Source of the DNA: Zeugodacus cucurbitae
Lineage: Eukaryota; Arthropoda; Insecta; Diptera; Tephritidae
Reading direction: 5' to 3'
Assembly: GCF_028554725.1 (NCBI RefSeq)
Contig: NC_071667.1
Coordinates: 55,607,501 to 55,671,500, forward strand
Length of the DNA stretch: 64,000 bases
The stretch's first letter is position 1, and the number at the start of each line of letters is the position of its first letter. This document shows, piece by piece, positions 25,294-37,870 of this stretch. The notes below the pieces were generated by a model, which was not told the origin of the DNA, did not search any database, and saw nothing but the letters and a program-made list of their open reading frames with translations. The position numbers and the translations under genes were made by a program.

Positions 25294-26020
25294 TATTTTA
25301 ACATATATTTGTGTACCAACACTCGCTACGATTACACAATACGCGCTTGATAAGCAAATTGTTATTGTTTTTGTTAATATGTAAGCGCAAAGTATCATTG
25401 ACAGATGTTTTCTAACGTTGTTTGACGTAAATCGTTCAAATTACAGACGTTTGCGGAAAAATTGTATACGAATCATACGGTCAATATAACATTATCATAA
25501 TTGCACAAACGTCATAAATGGAATCAAAACAAATTTGTTTGTATGTATGTATGTCAGTCGTAAGAAATACTGTTGCACTTAGCTAATTAAGTAGTTTATA
25601 TATATGTATTAAATATTTAAGTAGCTGAATGTCGATGGTAATAATATATATAATTGAAAAATTGCACCTACATATATGTATGAAGCCATATCATCAGTAC
25701 TCGCTTGCAGTTGGCAAGAAAAGTTGATAACCCTTTTGCTATAAGTACTTTACTAATTAGTTTCAAACATAATATACTTTATATATATATTTTTAAGTAC
25801 TTATTTTGATACTAAAATAGATATAAATAATATATTTCGATTAAAAGAAATATTTGAAAAAAAAAAAAATATTTTATATATATTAAATTAGTATTGGCAT
25901 ATAGATGGAGTCAGAAGTGGATGCCTTAGATAGATCCGCATAGATCACTTTTTGTGGGGTTAATTCATGTCAATAGTTTATGCTGTTAAACCAGCTTTGA
26001 TTAATATGTTGGATATGGAA

Positions 26021-26216
26021 TTTGAAAGGTCTTCTACGAAATTTGATTCAAACAATAATCGTACATAAAATTCGCGACCTATTTTTTTTAATTTTATTAA
26101 TTTTTTTGTGTTTAAAACTGAACGAATAGATCTAACAAAATCACTCTTTACATATCTTCTAAAAAATAAGTACAAGTAAAAAATTTAACTGAAACAAACA
26201 AATTGTCAACATTCGA
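26021..26216. repeat. Dispersed repeat copy 2
   Basis: Same ordered blocks as 23304-23706 but with only a short T-rich middle. It lies immediately before the MITE at 26257. Confidence 0.75.
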
Positions 26217-26256
26217 AATAGAAAATATTTTATAGAAAAATAAAGCGAATAAATTG

Positions 26257-26529
26257 CAGTGGAACCTCCATAACTCGAACTTCTATAACTCGAAGATCTC
26301 CATAACTCGAACACTTGAATTGCCAATAGCGTTTATAAGCCAAATTTCATACAAATTTTCTTCCCTAACTCGAAGTTCTCCATAACTCGAACTTTCATAC
26401 AAATTTCCTTCAATAAATCGCTACTTTTTGAAAAATTATATTTTTTAATGAAAATTCTATAACTCGAAGTCTCTCTAACACGAAGTTTTTTTGTGGATTA
26501 TGGTGATTCGAGTTAGAGAAGTTCCACTG
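26257..26529. mobile_element. pogo/Tigger-like MITE (non-autonomous DNA transposon)
   Basis: Terminal inverted repeats start CAGTGGAACCTCCATAACTC at 26257 and end with the inverse, GAGTTAGAGAAGTTCCACTG, at 26529. The right end is followed by TA, the target site of pogo elements; the left flank is TG, perhaps a mutated TA. Sub-terminal words CCATAACTCGAA and related forms recur inside in direct and inverted orientation, a known style of Tigger-type MITEs. At 273 bp there is no transposase, so it would depend on one supplied elsewhere. Confidence 0.8.
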
Positions 26530-28013
26530 TATTATAAATAAATTGATTTTTTTTTTATTAAAAAGCTCAAATATTCGAAAAAAGAAAAAATCTGGCAACA
26601 ATCATCATCTATGGTAAATTTGAGGCGACATTAGCCAGTAGGCTTTCACTATACTGACACTACAGCATACATACATACGAGTAAACACGGTAGCATTTCA
26701 TTCGTATGAAAATCATACATATATGAAGGTAATTGTAATTGTAATCACTGTAATTAAAGCCAATAAAATTCTAAAATTACTTCAGTGCAATTTTTTGTTT
26801 TAAATTTTTTCGTCTACTTTGACTTGTATAAATTTAATAATAATACATAATAACACTACTTTTTATTAAAAAACAAAAAAAAGTTATTATTTCATAGCGC
26901 AAATGCTGTAATTACAGGAAAATATTTTCAAGTATTATTTCCTCATTCAATTACAAAGTAAAAAAAAATTGAAATAAAAAAAAATTTTGTTTGTTTAGTA
27001 ACCTCAGCTAAATGTAAACAAAAACACGCGCGTATGTAACAATATATGCAAAATAAGTATATAAGTGTAATTCAAAACTTTTTAAGAAAGAAAGAAGAAA
27101 AAAAAACAAAATATCGACATTTTGCTTTTAATTAGTGCTTCACTATCTATTGTATGGACGTGCATCTCACGTTACACATGGCTCTAATTATTATGTAGAA
27201 TTAACGTTTAGAACTTAGCTGAGAGTTTGGCCGAGCATCTGCTGATATTACCTCTAAGCCTTTAAATCATCTTATGATATATGGAAAGTCCTCAATGTTT
27301 CAAGCACAAGGAGTACACAGAGAGTATATCTAGAGTCTTTTGAAGAGCAAATTTTTGGTTGATTTAAAAGTTTTTCTCGGCCAGCACACGAACCATGTAA
27401 ATACTGGCTTGCATTCAAGCGTACGAGGTGCTACAACGAATAGTCTATTAATTGTCAATATTTCCTTCGACACTTTGAAACAATCAAAACCAAAAATTAA
27501 CACCTGTACAAAAAGTTTTTTGTTGATATTCTGCTCAACCGAAGCAACTAAAATGTAAACAACAATTATTTTTGCACTTAATTATCGCCAAGTTATTAAA
27601 GTGTCAACTTCAATTATTATGTCTATATGCACCTCCTAAATAGTGTGAAATATCGGACAGAACTAGTAAATTACCTAAAGTAGAACAAAAATTCGCAACA
27701 ATAACAACAAAACACGTTTGAGAAAACAATTTCGGAATTTTTACTTGATACTGATTTGAAGTCATGTGACGAAAAACTTCCCAGAAACACTAAAATGAAA
27801 AGTATCAAAGACAAAAACTAACGGAAAATTATAAATATATGCTTTATCATGCGAATAAAATATTATAAAAACACGTGTGGGCTCTGTATGAGTGAAGACA
27901 ACAAATACAATATAGAGACTTAAGTATAATTTGTACATAAGTATGCAAATCAGATGACCAAGCACATGTGATGATTGAGGGATGCTAGCAAACAATTGTA
28001 GGAAAACAAGTAA

Positions 28014-28170
28014 AAAAAAAAGCACAAAAAAATAGAAAAAAGGAAAAAAACAATACGTTAGAAAAAAGAACAAAATAAATAAAAAAAATAAAAATAAAGA
28101 AAAAACAGAAAGTAAAAAAAAAAAAAAGAAAAATCAGAAAAGAATAAAAAAAAAATAGAGAAAAGAAAAG
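28014..28170. repeat. A-rich purine array
   Basis: The plus strand is almost entirely A with scattered G (AAAAAGAAAAA, AGAAAAGAAAAG). It is a purine-strand tract of about 150 bases and differs from the A/T arrays by its G content. Confidence 0.8.
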
Positions 28171-29007
28171 AAATTGTATGCAGACACGAGAAAAGTAAAA
28201 AATAGCGCATTTCACGAGTTTATTTTGGTTCAGTTTCTTGTATTTCCTTTGTTTACGATGACCATACCGCCCCGGCAACTGCTAACGTTGTCGCCATGAG
28301 AAAATTTCCACAGACACCCAGTAAAAAAGAATACACCCCACACTTATAAAAACACATACATATCTCAATATGTATGTTTGTCTATAGTAAAATAACCAGT
28401 GGCTGCTGGTGAGCGCCGGTCCGGCAGTGTGTCCGAATCATAAGTATGAGCCAATAAAATTACAAAAAATGCCGCAAATTTCGGCATGTATGTATGTTTT
28501 GTCAGCGTGTTGGAGGAAAAAAAAGCGAAACCAATTAATTCATTTAGAAATGTTGTCGAAAAATATGCCAACAAACAACGCGCAAAGCAAAATAAATTAA
28601 GTGAATTTAAAAACAAAAAAAAAACAAAATATTTAGTGGCGAATGAAAGAATTTCTTCATTTTCTGCGCTGCGGAGCCGTAAACGCGTGTATTTTCATTT
28701 TTTCCTCAACTAAATTTAGCAGAACTAAAAATAAACTAAAAATACAATAACAAGTAAATTAAACCATATAGAGCGGTTAATGCTCGATTTGTTTAAAATA
28801 TGTTGGATTGAAAAACAAAAAGTTAGCAAAATAAATAACTTAGATAAGATAAATTGTTGCAAGTGAAATAAGAAATAAACAATTATACCACGGAAAAATT
28901 TACACAATTTTAGAAAAAATGGCAAATGCAGAAATACAAAAATATGCCGCCTGTAAATACATATATAAAAGCTTTTACAAAAAAAAATCGGAAAATTTTA
29001 ATCGGTT

Positions 29008-29417
29008 TAAATATTTTAATTTTTTATACAAATAAATTCATGATTTTTTTCATAAATTTTTATAATCTTCATGATTGTATTTAGATTTATAAATTTTACA
29101 AATTACATGAATTTTTTATTAATTTCTTTTTTTTTAATTATTTTTTTATTAAAAATATTTATAATTATTTTATAATTTTTTTTAATTTTTGTTTATAATT
29201 TGTGTTTTTTTATAATTTGTATATAATTTATTTTTTAATTTTTTTATAATTTTTTGTTATATTTTTTTTATATTTTTTTTTATAATTTTTTTTTTTATAA
29301 TTTGTTATTTGTTTTTTGTTTTTTTATTTTTCTTTTATACAATTATTATTATAATTTATTATAAAATTTTTTTTTTAATTTTTTTTATATAAATTTTTAT
29401 TATATATATATATATTT
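29008..29417. repeat. T-rich low-complexity array
   Basis: TTTTTATAATTTT words repeat for about 400 bases, ending in a short TATATA run. Confidence 0.85.
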
Positions 29418-30742
29418 CATAAATTAAATCGGTCGCAACAAACAAGTGATTTTGCAAGCTATCCACACAACTGAAACACCCACTAGGTTGTTAAAGCAGC
29501 ATATAAAAAATCACCCTATAATGTGACTACTTCTTGTTCTGCGTATTACGTAAGGGCCAGCATGCGTGATAAAAGCGACAATTCGCAAACAAATTATCGA
29601 TTCTTATGATTATCACATTTATAAATTTATATTTAAATACACATTAAATAATACCAGTTGCCGGCAACAACATAATTAATTGCTTAAATGCCGAGATTAC
29701 GCAAAAGCCCCACAGAGACTAGCAGCTTCTGGCACTTTAATTGGCGCCAACGCAGCAGAGCTTTTTTATAATTGTGTGTTATGCATGCATATTTTACGCC
29801 ATCCGGTTTCTAACAAATTCACTGCCATTGCTTCGCTTTCTTTCAGAAAACAACAACATAATCGGGTCAAAAGCATGATTGTGTGTGGTCTGACTGTAAC
29901 TGATTGGGACCAGTTTTATAAAAAAAAAAGTATAAATAAATAGTAAAATTGGCAAGTGCAAACGGTGGATCAGAAGGTAGAATAGAAAGAAAAAAATTAT
30001 AAATTTAATTAATAAAGCTGTTCAACTTCTAGGAGCCTCTATTTCTTGAAACTCATTAAGACACCTTAACAAAGAATGGAATCTCGTTTCCAAAATAATG
30101 TATTTGTAATGGGAACGCTGATCATAAAACATTGTGTGTTTTTAGGCGCATCAAATTGTAATAAACTCTTTTCGAAAGGTAAACAAAATTGCACTAATCT
30201 TTGGAGTCGCACAACTACGCAGTGGTAATTGGACTCAAGTGATTTTTGTTATATAATAAAACAGTTTAATGACTTGCAATTGGAATTTCAGCTTATCTAT
30301 AAAAAAAAAAAACTACAAAACAAAAGGCGTCAACATATAAGTATGTGAATACCCCGCATATAGATCTCCTTATACAAGAGTATGTAGATATATGTACGTG
30401 CAAAGATAATGCAATCGCAAGTAATTATTGATAAGTATCGAACGTCAGTTCACACCAATAGTGCCTTATAAAATCAGCAAATAATTGTGATATAACAATT
30501 TTACGAGAGTGTAAATTGTTTATTCGTTGTTTGTATGTATGTAGCTTGAAGTGTACAATTATATGTATATTGCCGGTTTATAGTACACTCTGATAGTAAT
30601 TATTACAAGAACATAACGAAAATATTTTTGTTTTCAGTTATAGGCCAATAAGATAAAAGCACTCAATACAGATATGGTACAAATATAAACCAGGAAATAT
30701 GGTGATAAGAGTGTAAAGCTAACTGTTATAAAGTTAAAAATT

Positions 30743-31967
30743 AACAAGTAAGGAAGGGCTAAGTTCGGGTGTAACCGAACATTTTATACTCTCGCAATTT
30801 ATTTATTTAACTTAATTTATATTATATAATACACAATTTTACCCACATATTCGTCATATATATTGTATAAAGTCCATTGAAAGTTGGAAACCCTAATATT
30901 AGGTTAGAAGTACCGAGGTCCTCAAGTTCGATATATGGGGCCTTGACAACCTATGGTCCGATTTCGGCGATTTTTAGAATGGGGCTGCCACACTATAAAT
31001 ACAGTATTTGTGCAAAGTTTTGCACCGATATCTTCACTAGTGCTTACTTTATATATTGGAATGTAAACGTTTCAGATCGTCTTCAAAGTTCTGGTATATA
31101 GGAAGTAGGCGTGGTTGTGAAGCGATTTGGCCTATTTTCACAACATATCATTGGGATGTAAGGAAACTATTACAAACCAAGTTTCATTGAAATCGGTCGA
31201 GTAGTTCCTGAGATATGGTTTTTGACCCATAAGTGGGCGACGCCACGCCCATTTTCCATTTCCTAAAAAAATCTGAGTGCAGTTTCCATCTGCCATTTCT
31301 TATGTGAAATTTAGTGTTTCTGGCGTTTTTCGTTATTGAGTTAACCCACTTTTAGTAGTTTTCAACATAACCTTTGTATGGGAGGTGGGCGTGGTTATGA
31401 TCCGATTAATTTTTAATTTTTGGACTGTATTAGGAAGTGGCTAAAAAAACGACTGCAGAAAGTTTGGTTTATATAGCTCTATTGGTTTGCGAGATATGTA
31501 CAAAAAACTTAGTAGGGGGCGGGGCCACGCCCACTTCCCCAAAAAAGTTACATCCAAATATGCCCCTTCATAGTGCGATCCTTCATACCAAATTTTTCCA
31601 TAGCTTTATTTATGGCTTAGTTATGGCACTTTATGTGTTTTCGGTTTTCGCCATTTTGTGGGCGTGGCAGTGGTCCGATTTTGCTCATTTTCGAAAGCAA
31701 CCTTCCTATGGTGCCAAGAAATAAGTGTGCTAAGTTTCATCAAGATATCTTAATTTTGACTCAAGTTACAGCTTGCACAGACGGACGGACGGACGGACGG
31801 ACGGACAGACAGACATTCGGATTTGAACTCCACTCTTCACCCTGATCACTTTGGTATATATAACCCTATATCTAACTCGTTTAGTTTTGGGTGTTACAAA
31901 CAACCGTTATATGAACAAAACTATAATACTCTCTTTAGCAACTTTTGTTGCGAGAGTATAAAAATGT
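30743..31967 (+). mobile_element. Dispersed repeat, terminal hairpins and periodic GC boxes, copy 1
   Basis: The left end begins AACAAGTAAGGAAGGGCTAA, then the palindrome GTTCGGGTGTAACCGAAC (30763-30780) and ACATTTTATACTCTCGCAA. The right end carries the inverse, TTGCGAGAGTATAAAAATGT, within a hairpin at 31928-31959 (GCAAC-TTTT-GTTGC). The interior has GGGCGTGG/CCACGCCC boxes centred near 31109, 31242, 31390, 31523 and 31665, and a (GGAC)n run at about 31779-31806. Frames with ESLVYIALLVCE are chance frames shared with the second copy. No transposase or polymerase is seen, so class is unknown. I recall similar sequences as common dipteran repeats; that is not checked. Confidence 0.75.
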
Positions 31968-33242
31968 TAAATATATTTTTGAAAAAATTAACTAAAATTT
32001 TAAAATTAAAAACCTAATTTTTTCCGGGAGATTGAGTCATAAGCAAAAAAAAAATACTATTCTCACATTTTGGAAGTTTGCCTCCAAAATGAGATTATTT
32101 GGATTCGAAAAGGTATTTAAAAAAATATATTATTAGGTCATAGCTACTAGTCCAAAAATATATATAATTTACATTTTCTACTTAATTCATTGGTATATAA
32201 AACTTTTTCGTCAAGCTTATATGACTAATGTTATAAGGGATCCAGTATTTTCTACAGAATTTTTTTAAATTTTTTCGAAGACCAAACTTTGACACTTCAT
32301 AGCATCTTGCTTATATGCTTGACCGAAACTCCAATGAATTAAGAAGAGAATGTAGATAATATCTAATTTCTGGAGATTTTAGTAGCTATATCCCGTAATT
32401 AATAATATTTTTTTTTTAAAGACCTTCGAATCCAAATATTTTTATTTTGACGGACGGATATATATTTTTTTACTTATGAAAAAAATTCTAAAAATTATTT
32501 TAGTCCAATACCCAGAAAAAAAATCGATTTTCTCGTATAGTGTAATCGACAACAAATCAGTGGCATTAAATGGGGAAAATTAGAACGCATAAAACTGTTA
32601 GCCATCTTAACTAGGCATTGCGAAAATCAGCACAACAAATGGCAATGCAAAACCAAACATATTGGCGGCGATCGTGTAAATTTGTTTAAAATTAGAATCG
32701 AACACAAAAACAAATGTTTTGACGATAATTAACTGTTTACACAGCTGCAATATTTACAATACGCCGCGTCCAACTGTAAATAGAAACTATTTTGCCAATT
32801 ACTAATTGTGCCAAGAATAGTACATGGAGGCTGGACTTGACTTTTTACTGGAGGATGGGTTAAAAGATTTATAGAATCTTCACTTGGAAAGTATGTTTGA
32901 AACAGGCTTAAAGGTGGAGACCAAAATAAAACCATATACAATGGTTACAGGCTGAAAAAGATGGAGACTATATAGAAAAAAGACCTCATTAGAAGTTATA
33001 TATTCACGATCATTTCCTACAAAATGCAATATAAATATCCCAAAACCTCTAGAACCTAACTAACTATAAATGCATGGATATATGTATATAGATCTGTCGC
33101 TTTCGATCGGCAATTATGCGGACTTCAAAGCGAAAAACTTGAAACAATAATGATTCGATGTATGTGTAAATGACACTTAAACTAAATTAAATTGAATATT
33201 ACTAAATAAGAAATAAGAAGAAAGAAAGAGAATAGTACTCAC

Positions 33243-34405
33243 TTGCTAACTCATTTGTCTCATCCCCGAACGACAAAAACTTATTCATATCTTGTGTCTG
33301 CTGTGAGTTTTGGTGATTCTGATGATTTTGATGTTGCTGTTGTTGTTGACCACTGAGTATTGCTGCTGTCACCGTTGTTGGTGTTATAATGGAATTAGTT
33401 TTAGCAATATGTTGTTGTTGGCGATTACACAACTGCGAAATCGGTGTGAAAACGGAAGCCGTCACCGATTGGGCGCGAGGTGCCGCGTTCAATGGCAACA
33501 ATGGCGGTGCATTTGCTGCACTCACAAATACCGATGAAGTGCTCGTAGTCGATGGTACGGGCGTTGGCGGTGTTGTTGTTGCTATTGCAGTTGTTGTTGT
33601 CGAGTGGGTACCACTCAAATCGGTTATGGTAGCCGGACGAAATACCGAAGCGGTAACCGATTTGGGGCGTTTCTCTTCGTGTGTTTTTGCCAACAACAAA
33701 TTCTTATTATTGTTGTTGTTGTTGTTGTTGTTAGTGTTATTGTCACTGCCGTTTATAAAATTCGTTTGTAGATTACTATTCTGACGCAATGGAGAAAGTG
33801 AATTTTCACGTACAATCGTTTGTTTATTAGCAGCAATGTCGATCAATTTTGTGGTATTATTATCTAATGGGGGTGTGGCTGCTAATTTAGTGTTGTTGTT
33901 GTTGTTGTTGCTTGAGGTAGTGGTTATTGTATTAGAGGGATTTACGTTAATTGCACACGTTTTTTCACGTTTTATGGAGGAACATATATTATTTGTGTTT
34001 ATATTACGATCCTCATTGAGATCGTTGTCGGTGGTAGTTGGATTTGTTTGCGTTGACGTTGGTGGTGAATTGGCTGCTTTGATCGAATGCAATTCGATTT
34101 TACACGGTTTATTTATAAGGATTTCTGGATTTTCTTGTTCTTGTTTCAGCAATTTGGTTTCTTTAGTGCACTCTAATAATTTCTGTTTGTAATCGTCAGT
34201 TGAGTTGTCGTCGCTGATGATGCCGTTGTTGTTGTTGCAGCTGTTGTTGCTGTTGTTTTTATCGTTGATATTCTCTTTGATATTGTTGTCGCTACAGCTA
34301 TCGCCAATGTTGCTTTGATCGCTTTCGCTGTCGCTTGCCTCAACTTTAAGCTTGCTTGCCTCGTATTGTGCAAGTGAATAAATCTCATTGTTGTTCTCAA
34401 GATTG
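33243..34405 (-). CDS. sima: sima (HIF-1 alpha) exon A, post-PAS linker
   Basis: This exon is 1,163 nt. The acceptor TTTTTGCAG ends at 34406; the first base completes a split codon from an exon not seen, then 387 codons, and one base (A) of the next codon. The donor GTGAGT starts at 33242. It begins NLENNNEIYSLAQYEASKLK, aligning with the end of the HIF PAS-B/PAC region (human SGIIQHDLIFSLQQTE). A long Asn/Thr/Ser-rich linker follows, with an acidic start (SDSESDQ). Two near-identical motifs occur, KSVTASVFRP and QSVTASVFTP, then DMNKFLSFGDE at the end, a segment that precedes the N-terminal degron in arthropod HIF-1 alpha. The open frame continues upstream into intron for 13 codons; I prefer the acceptor because upstream sequence is poly-A/T. 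Plus-strand Leu/Val-rich frames here are antisense shadows. Confidence 0.88.
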
Positions 34406-34586
34406 CTGCAAAAATTTACACATATCGCGAATTTTACATTATGCATTTGCTTTTCTATTTTTTTTCATTTTTTTTTTTTGCATTTTGATTGGTAATCGCC
34501 TTGGCGATTTACTCGTGCAATTCACACACACTCATACACAATTAATGGGAAGAATGAGACACTCGCGATTTGACGTGTGATTTAAA

Positions 34587-35480
34587 TTGCGAATTTCCAC
34601 TTTTTTTCTTGAAATTTGGAAAATATTTTTTTTTAGTGATTTGATATGCGATTTTTATAATTTTTCTTCACATTTTTTTTATAATTTTGAGTTTACAATA
34701 TTTATTATTTAAAATATTTTTTTTCATTAAATTGTGTTATATGATTTCATTTCATATATTATTTCAATTTAATTTTATTCAAGTGATTTAATTTCATATA
34801 ATATTTTATAAAATCATTGCGAATTTTCACTTTTATTTAAGTTGAAAAAAATTTTAGTGATTTCATATGCGATTTTTATAATTTTTCTTAACACTTTTCA
34901 TAATTTTACAGTATTTTTTATTCAAAATTACATTTATTTTGTTAAATTTTATTAGATGTTTTATTTTCATATATTATTTTAGAAAATAATTCCTTTGAAG
35001 TGATTTAATTATTTTAAGTATTTAAGTATTTTTTTAAATCATTGCGAATTTCACTTTTTTATATGGAAAATATTTTTTTAGTGTTTTGATATTTTTTTTT
35101 CTCTTTTATAAGTTTTTTTAAAATATTTCATAAATTTACAATATTCAATATTTTATTATTATATATTAAATTGTATTATTTGTTTTAATTTTATATATTA
35201 TTTATTTCATTTCATTCAAGTGATTTAATTATTTGAAGTATTTAAGTACTTTTTAAAATCATATTAAAATATTTCGAATTTTCACTTTTTTATTAAAATG
35301 GAAAATATTTTTTTGGTGATTTGATATGCGATTTTTTAATTTTTTTTTCATAAATTTAGAGTATTTATTATTTTAAATTATATTTTATTTTATTAAATTA
35401 TATAATTTTTTTAATTTCATATAATTTTATATTAAATTTTTATAAATGTTTTTAAAAATTCTATACAATTTTACTAATAA
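34587..35480. repeat. Four-copy tandem repeat, about 228-bp unit
   Basis: The word ATTGCGAATTTTCACTTTTT or a close variant starts units at 34587, 34817, 35042 and 35272 (spacing 230, 225, 230). Each unit continues with GGAAAATATTTTTTTAGTGA, TTTGATATGCGATTTTTATA, TTCATATATTATTT and AAGTGATTTAATT. It begins about 180 bases upstream of the exon A acceptor on the sima strand. Confidence 0.9.
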
Positions 35481-36500
35481 TTCCATCATTTATATGCGCG
35501 CTCGTGCGATCTTTTATTTACAAAATTGCTTGCCTTATTCAATAATGCATTCTAAATGCACTCATATACATACATATGTACACACATAAATGCAAATATA
35601 TTCAACAAAAAACCAGCCTGTTAAAGATTGCGTCACTAGAATATACGCATCACGTGATTTTCGCTTAGTAAAGTACTCCCATATGGCAGCAAAAACTAAA
35701 GAGTAAAGCAAATAGTATGGTGTGAGTTCGTGTAATTGCAATTAGTAGCAAATACAGTATGCAAAAAAAAAAGAACAAGAAACAAAAAAAAAAGAAAGCT
35801 TAAAACCAGCTATTATATAAAGTACGAGTATATAAAAACAATACGCCTCGGCGCTAGCAAAAATAGCAATGCTTGAGAATGAGTCTCTCATCTCAACAGG
35901 TTATGGGGAGTGCGCCGCATTTTGTGCCCCCTCTCCAAAACAACAGATAATGCACTCAAATGACACTGCAATACATTTGCATTACTGATTTAAGAGTGTG
36001 ACGGCAATTCATAAGAGAATGTCATTGCTCTTAAGTGCAATTGCAATTTCGCTTTGCACTCAAAATGCAACAACTACAACAAACGCTGTGAAATGGCAAC
36101 CGCAAAAATGCATTTCTTGTTTTGTTGTTGTTGTTGTTTTTGCTTTTTATTTTTTTGTTTTTTTATTTTTTTGTTTTTGCTTTTTTTGCTTTTGCCTCAA
36201 CTCCATGCTCAATTAATTTTTTGTTGCACACTTTTTACCGGCGAAATTGGCGCACATTCGCGTTGTTGCTCGTCGATTATTGCTGCAACGTATGCTGTTG
36301 CTGTGCCTATATAGTGGTGTATGTATGTATATACATATAAATGCATTTCTTTTGCTTTTAGTGTTGTTGCTGCATGTTATGCGTATTTGAAATGGGTGTG
36401 TAGCAGTGATTCACAATAGTTGTTTTGCATTGTTTCGCTGTAGCATTTTGTAATGCGCAGCATTTCAATACATAACTGTATATAAAATGTGTCTTGAATT

Positions 36501-36560
36501 ACTGTGCAAATGTAATGATTACTGTATAAATGTAATGATTACTGTATAAATGTAATGACT
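36501..36560. repeat. 20-bp minisatellite, three copies
   Basis: ACTGTATAAATGTAATGATT occurs at 36501, 36521 and 36541 with one to three changes per copy. Confidence 0.95.
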
Positions 36561-37225
36561 ACTGACGATTACTTTCTCATAAACATATTTACATATATTT
36601 TGAAAAAATGACTGCTTAAATAGTGATCTTCCATATAATTTTTCGAAAATATAATCTCATTAAGTTCGACAAACGAGTATATAAAGGGTGTTATTTTAGA
36701 ATATATGGTTTTCAAGCATAAATAAAACGCATATAATGTCTAGAACAAACATAAGAACAATAAAAAAATGTATTGCTCTCGAGACATGGTTGGCATTCAA
36801 TTATTAAATTGAATTAAATTGGAAAAAAAAAATAAATAAAAATATGAAACTGAATTTATTGAATTCCTGCTTTATGCACACAACGTGAGAGAGATGTGAT
36901 TTTATTTATTGACTTATTTTACGACAGCATTACGCAACAGAAGTTGAATTATTTAGCCATTAGAAACGCACCAGCAAGCCAAAGCATGCTGGACACGCGT
37001 GCAAGCAGACAGTGCGCACGCAGCAATTATATAAAAAATAAAACAAATCAAAGAGAGCATATAGATTGCAAATCGAATGTGACAACATTAAAATGTCAAA
37101 TGGTTAATTGGACGATCTAGATTTGAGCAGTCAAAACTTAATTAACACGCTTGGAGTGCGGCCAAGACACGACGCTGTGGTGCTGATCTGATAACACACA
37201 ATGACTGCGGTGTGGGTGTGTCTTA

Positions 37226-37870
37226 TTGAAAAAAAAAATATAAAAAAAAATAAAAAATAAAAATAAAAAAAAAGAAAAAGAAAATAAAAAAAATAAATAC
37301 AAAAAATCAAAAAGCAAATACAAATACAACAAAAAAATTAAAAAAAATAAACCATTTTTTAAATACAACAAAAAACAAATACAACAAATAAATTAAAAAA
37401 AAATAAACCATTTTTTAAATACAACAAAAAACAAATACAACAAAAAAATTGAAAAAAATATTTTTTAATACAACAAAATACATAAACAAATTAGAAAAAT
37501 AAAAAATATAAGATAAAAAAAAACAAAACCAAAAAATACAATAAAAAATTAAATTAAAAAATAAAAAATACAACAAAATATAAGAAAAAACAAAACATAA
37601 CCAAAAAATTAAAAAAAAATGAAATTAAAAAATAAAAAATACAACAAAAAAATTAAAAAACAATTTGTTAATACAACAAAATACATAAAAAAATTAGAAA
37701 AATAAAAAATATAAGAAAAAACAAAACATAACCAAAAATTGAAAAAAAAAATTTAAATAAAATATATAATAAAGAAACAAAACAAAACAAAAAACATAAA
37801 AAATAAAATAAAAAATAAATAAAAAAATAAATAAAAAAAATAAAACAAAAAAATTAAAATACAATAGCAA
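37226..37870. repeat. A-rich array with tandem substructure
   Basis: The plus strand is A-rich with ACAACAAAAAACAAATACAA words. The block ACCATTTTTTAAATACAACA followed by AAAAACAAATACAAC occurs twice (about 37350, 37407), with a third partial copy near 37458. Another block, ACATAAA.AAATTAGAAAAAT with AAAAAATATAAGA, occurs at about 37479 and 37680. Confidence 0.85.

Larger units (their letters stand above)
22615..33242 (-). other. sima: sima intron between exons A and B (10,628 nt)
   Basis: The donor GTGAGT is at 33242-33237, the acceptor ends at 22615, and the phase is 1. The intron contains T-rich arrays (23375-23590, 24927-25293, 29008-29417), an A-rich array (28014-28170), a dispersed repeat in two copies, a Tigger-like MITE and a 1.2-kb dispersed repeat with terminal hairpins. 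No nested gene was recognised. The open frames at 24435-24779, 27340-27558, 27762-28278 and 29680-29943 have no family features. Confidence 0.8.

Noticed and set aside
33310..34192. Plus-strand Leu/Val-rich frames of 75 to 131 codons
   Set aside because: Antisense shadows of Asn/Thr codon repeats in sima exon A.
34406..34446. Extension of exon A upstream, reading FAICVNFC before SNLE, which looks like the HIF CVNYV-S segment
   Set aside because: Tempting, but a good acceptor (TTTTTGCAG) separates it, the spacing to SNLE is one residue short, and the sequence further upstream is poly-A/T. I treat the likeness as chance.
36680..36740. AGGGTGTTATTTTAGA..., resembling a DNA transposon end
   Set aside because: No inverse partner or target duplication was found nearby.
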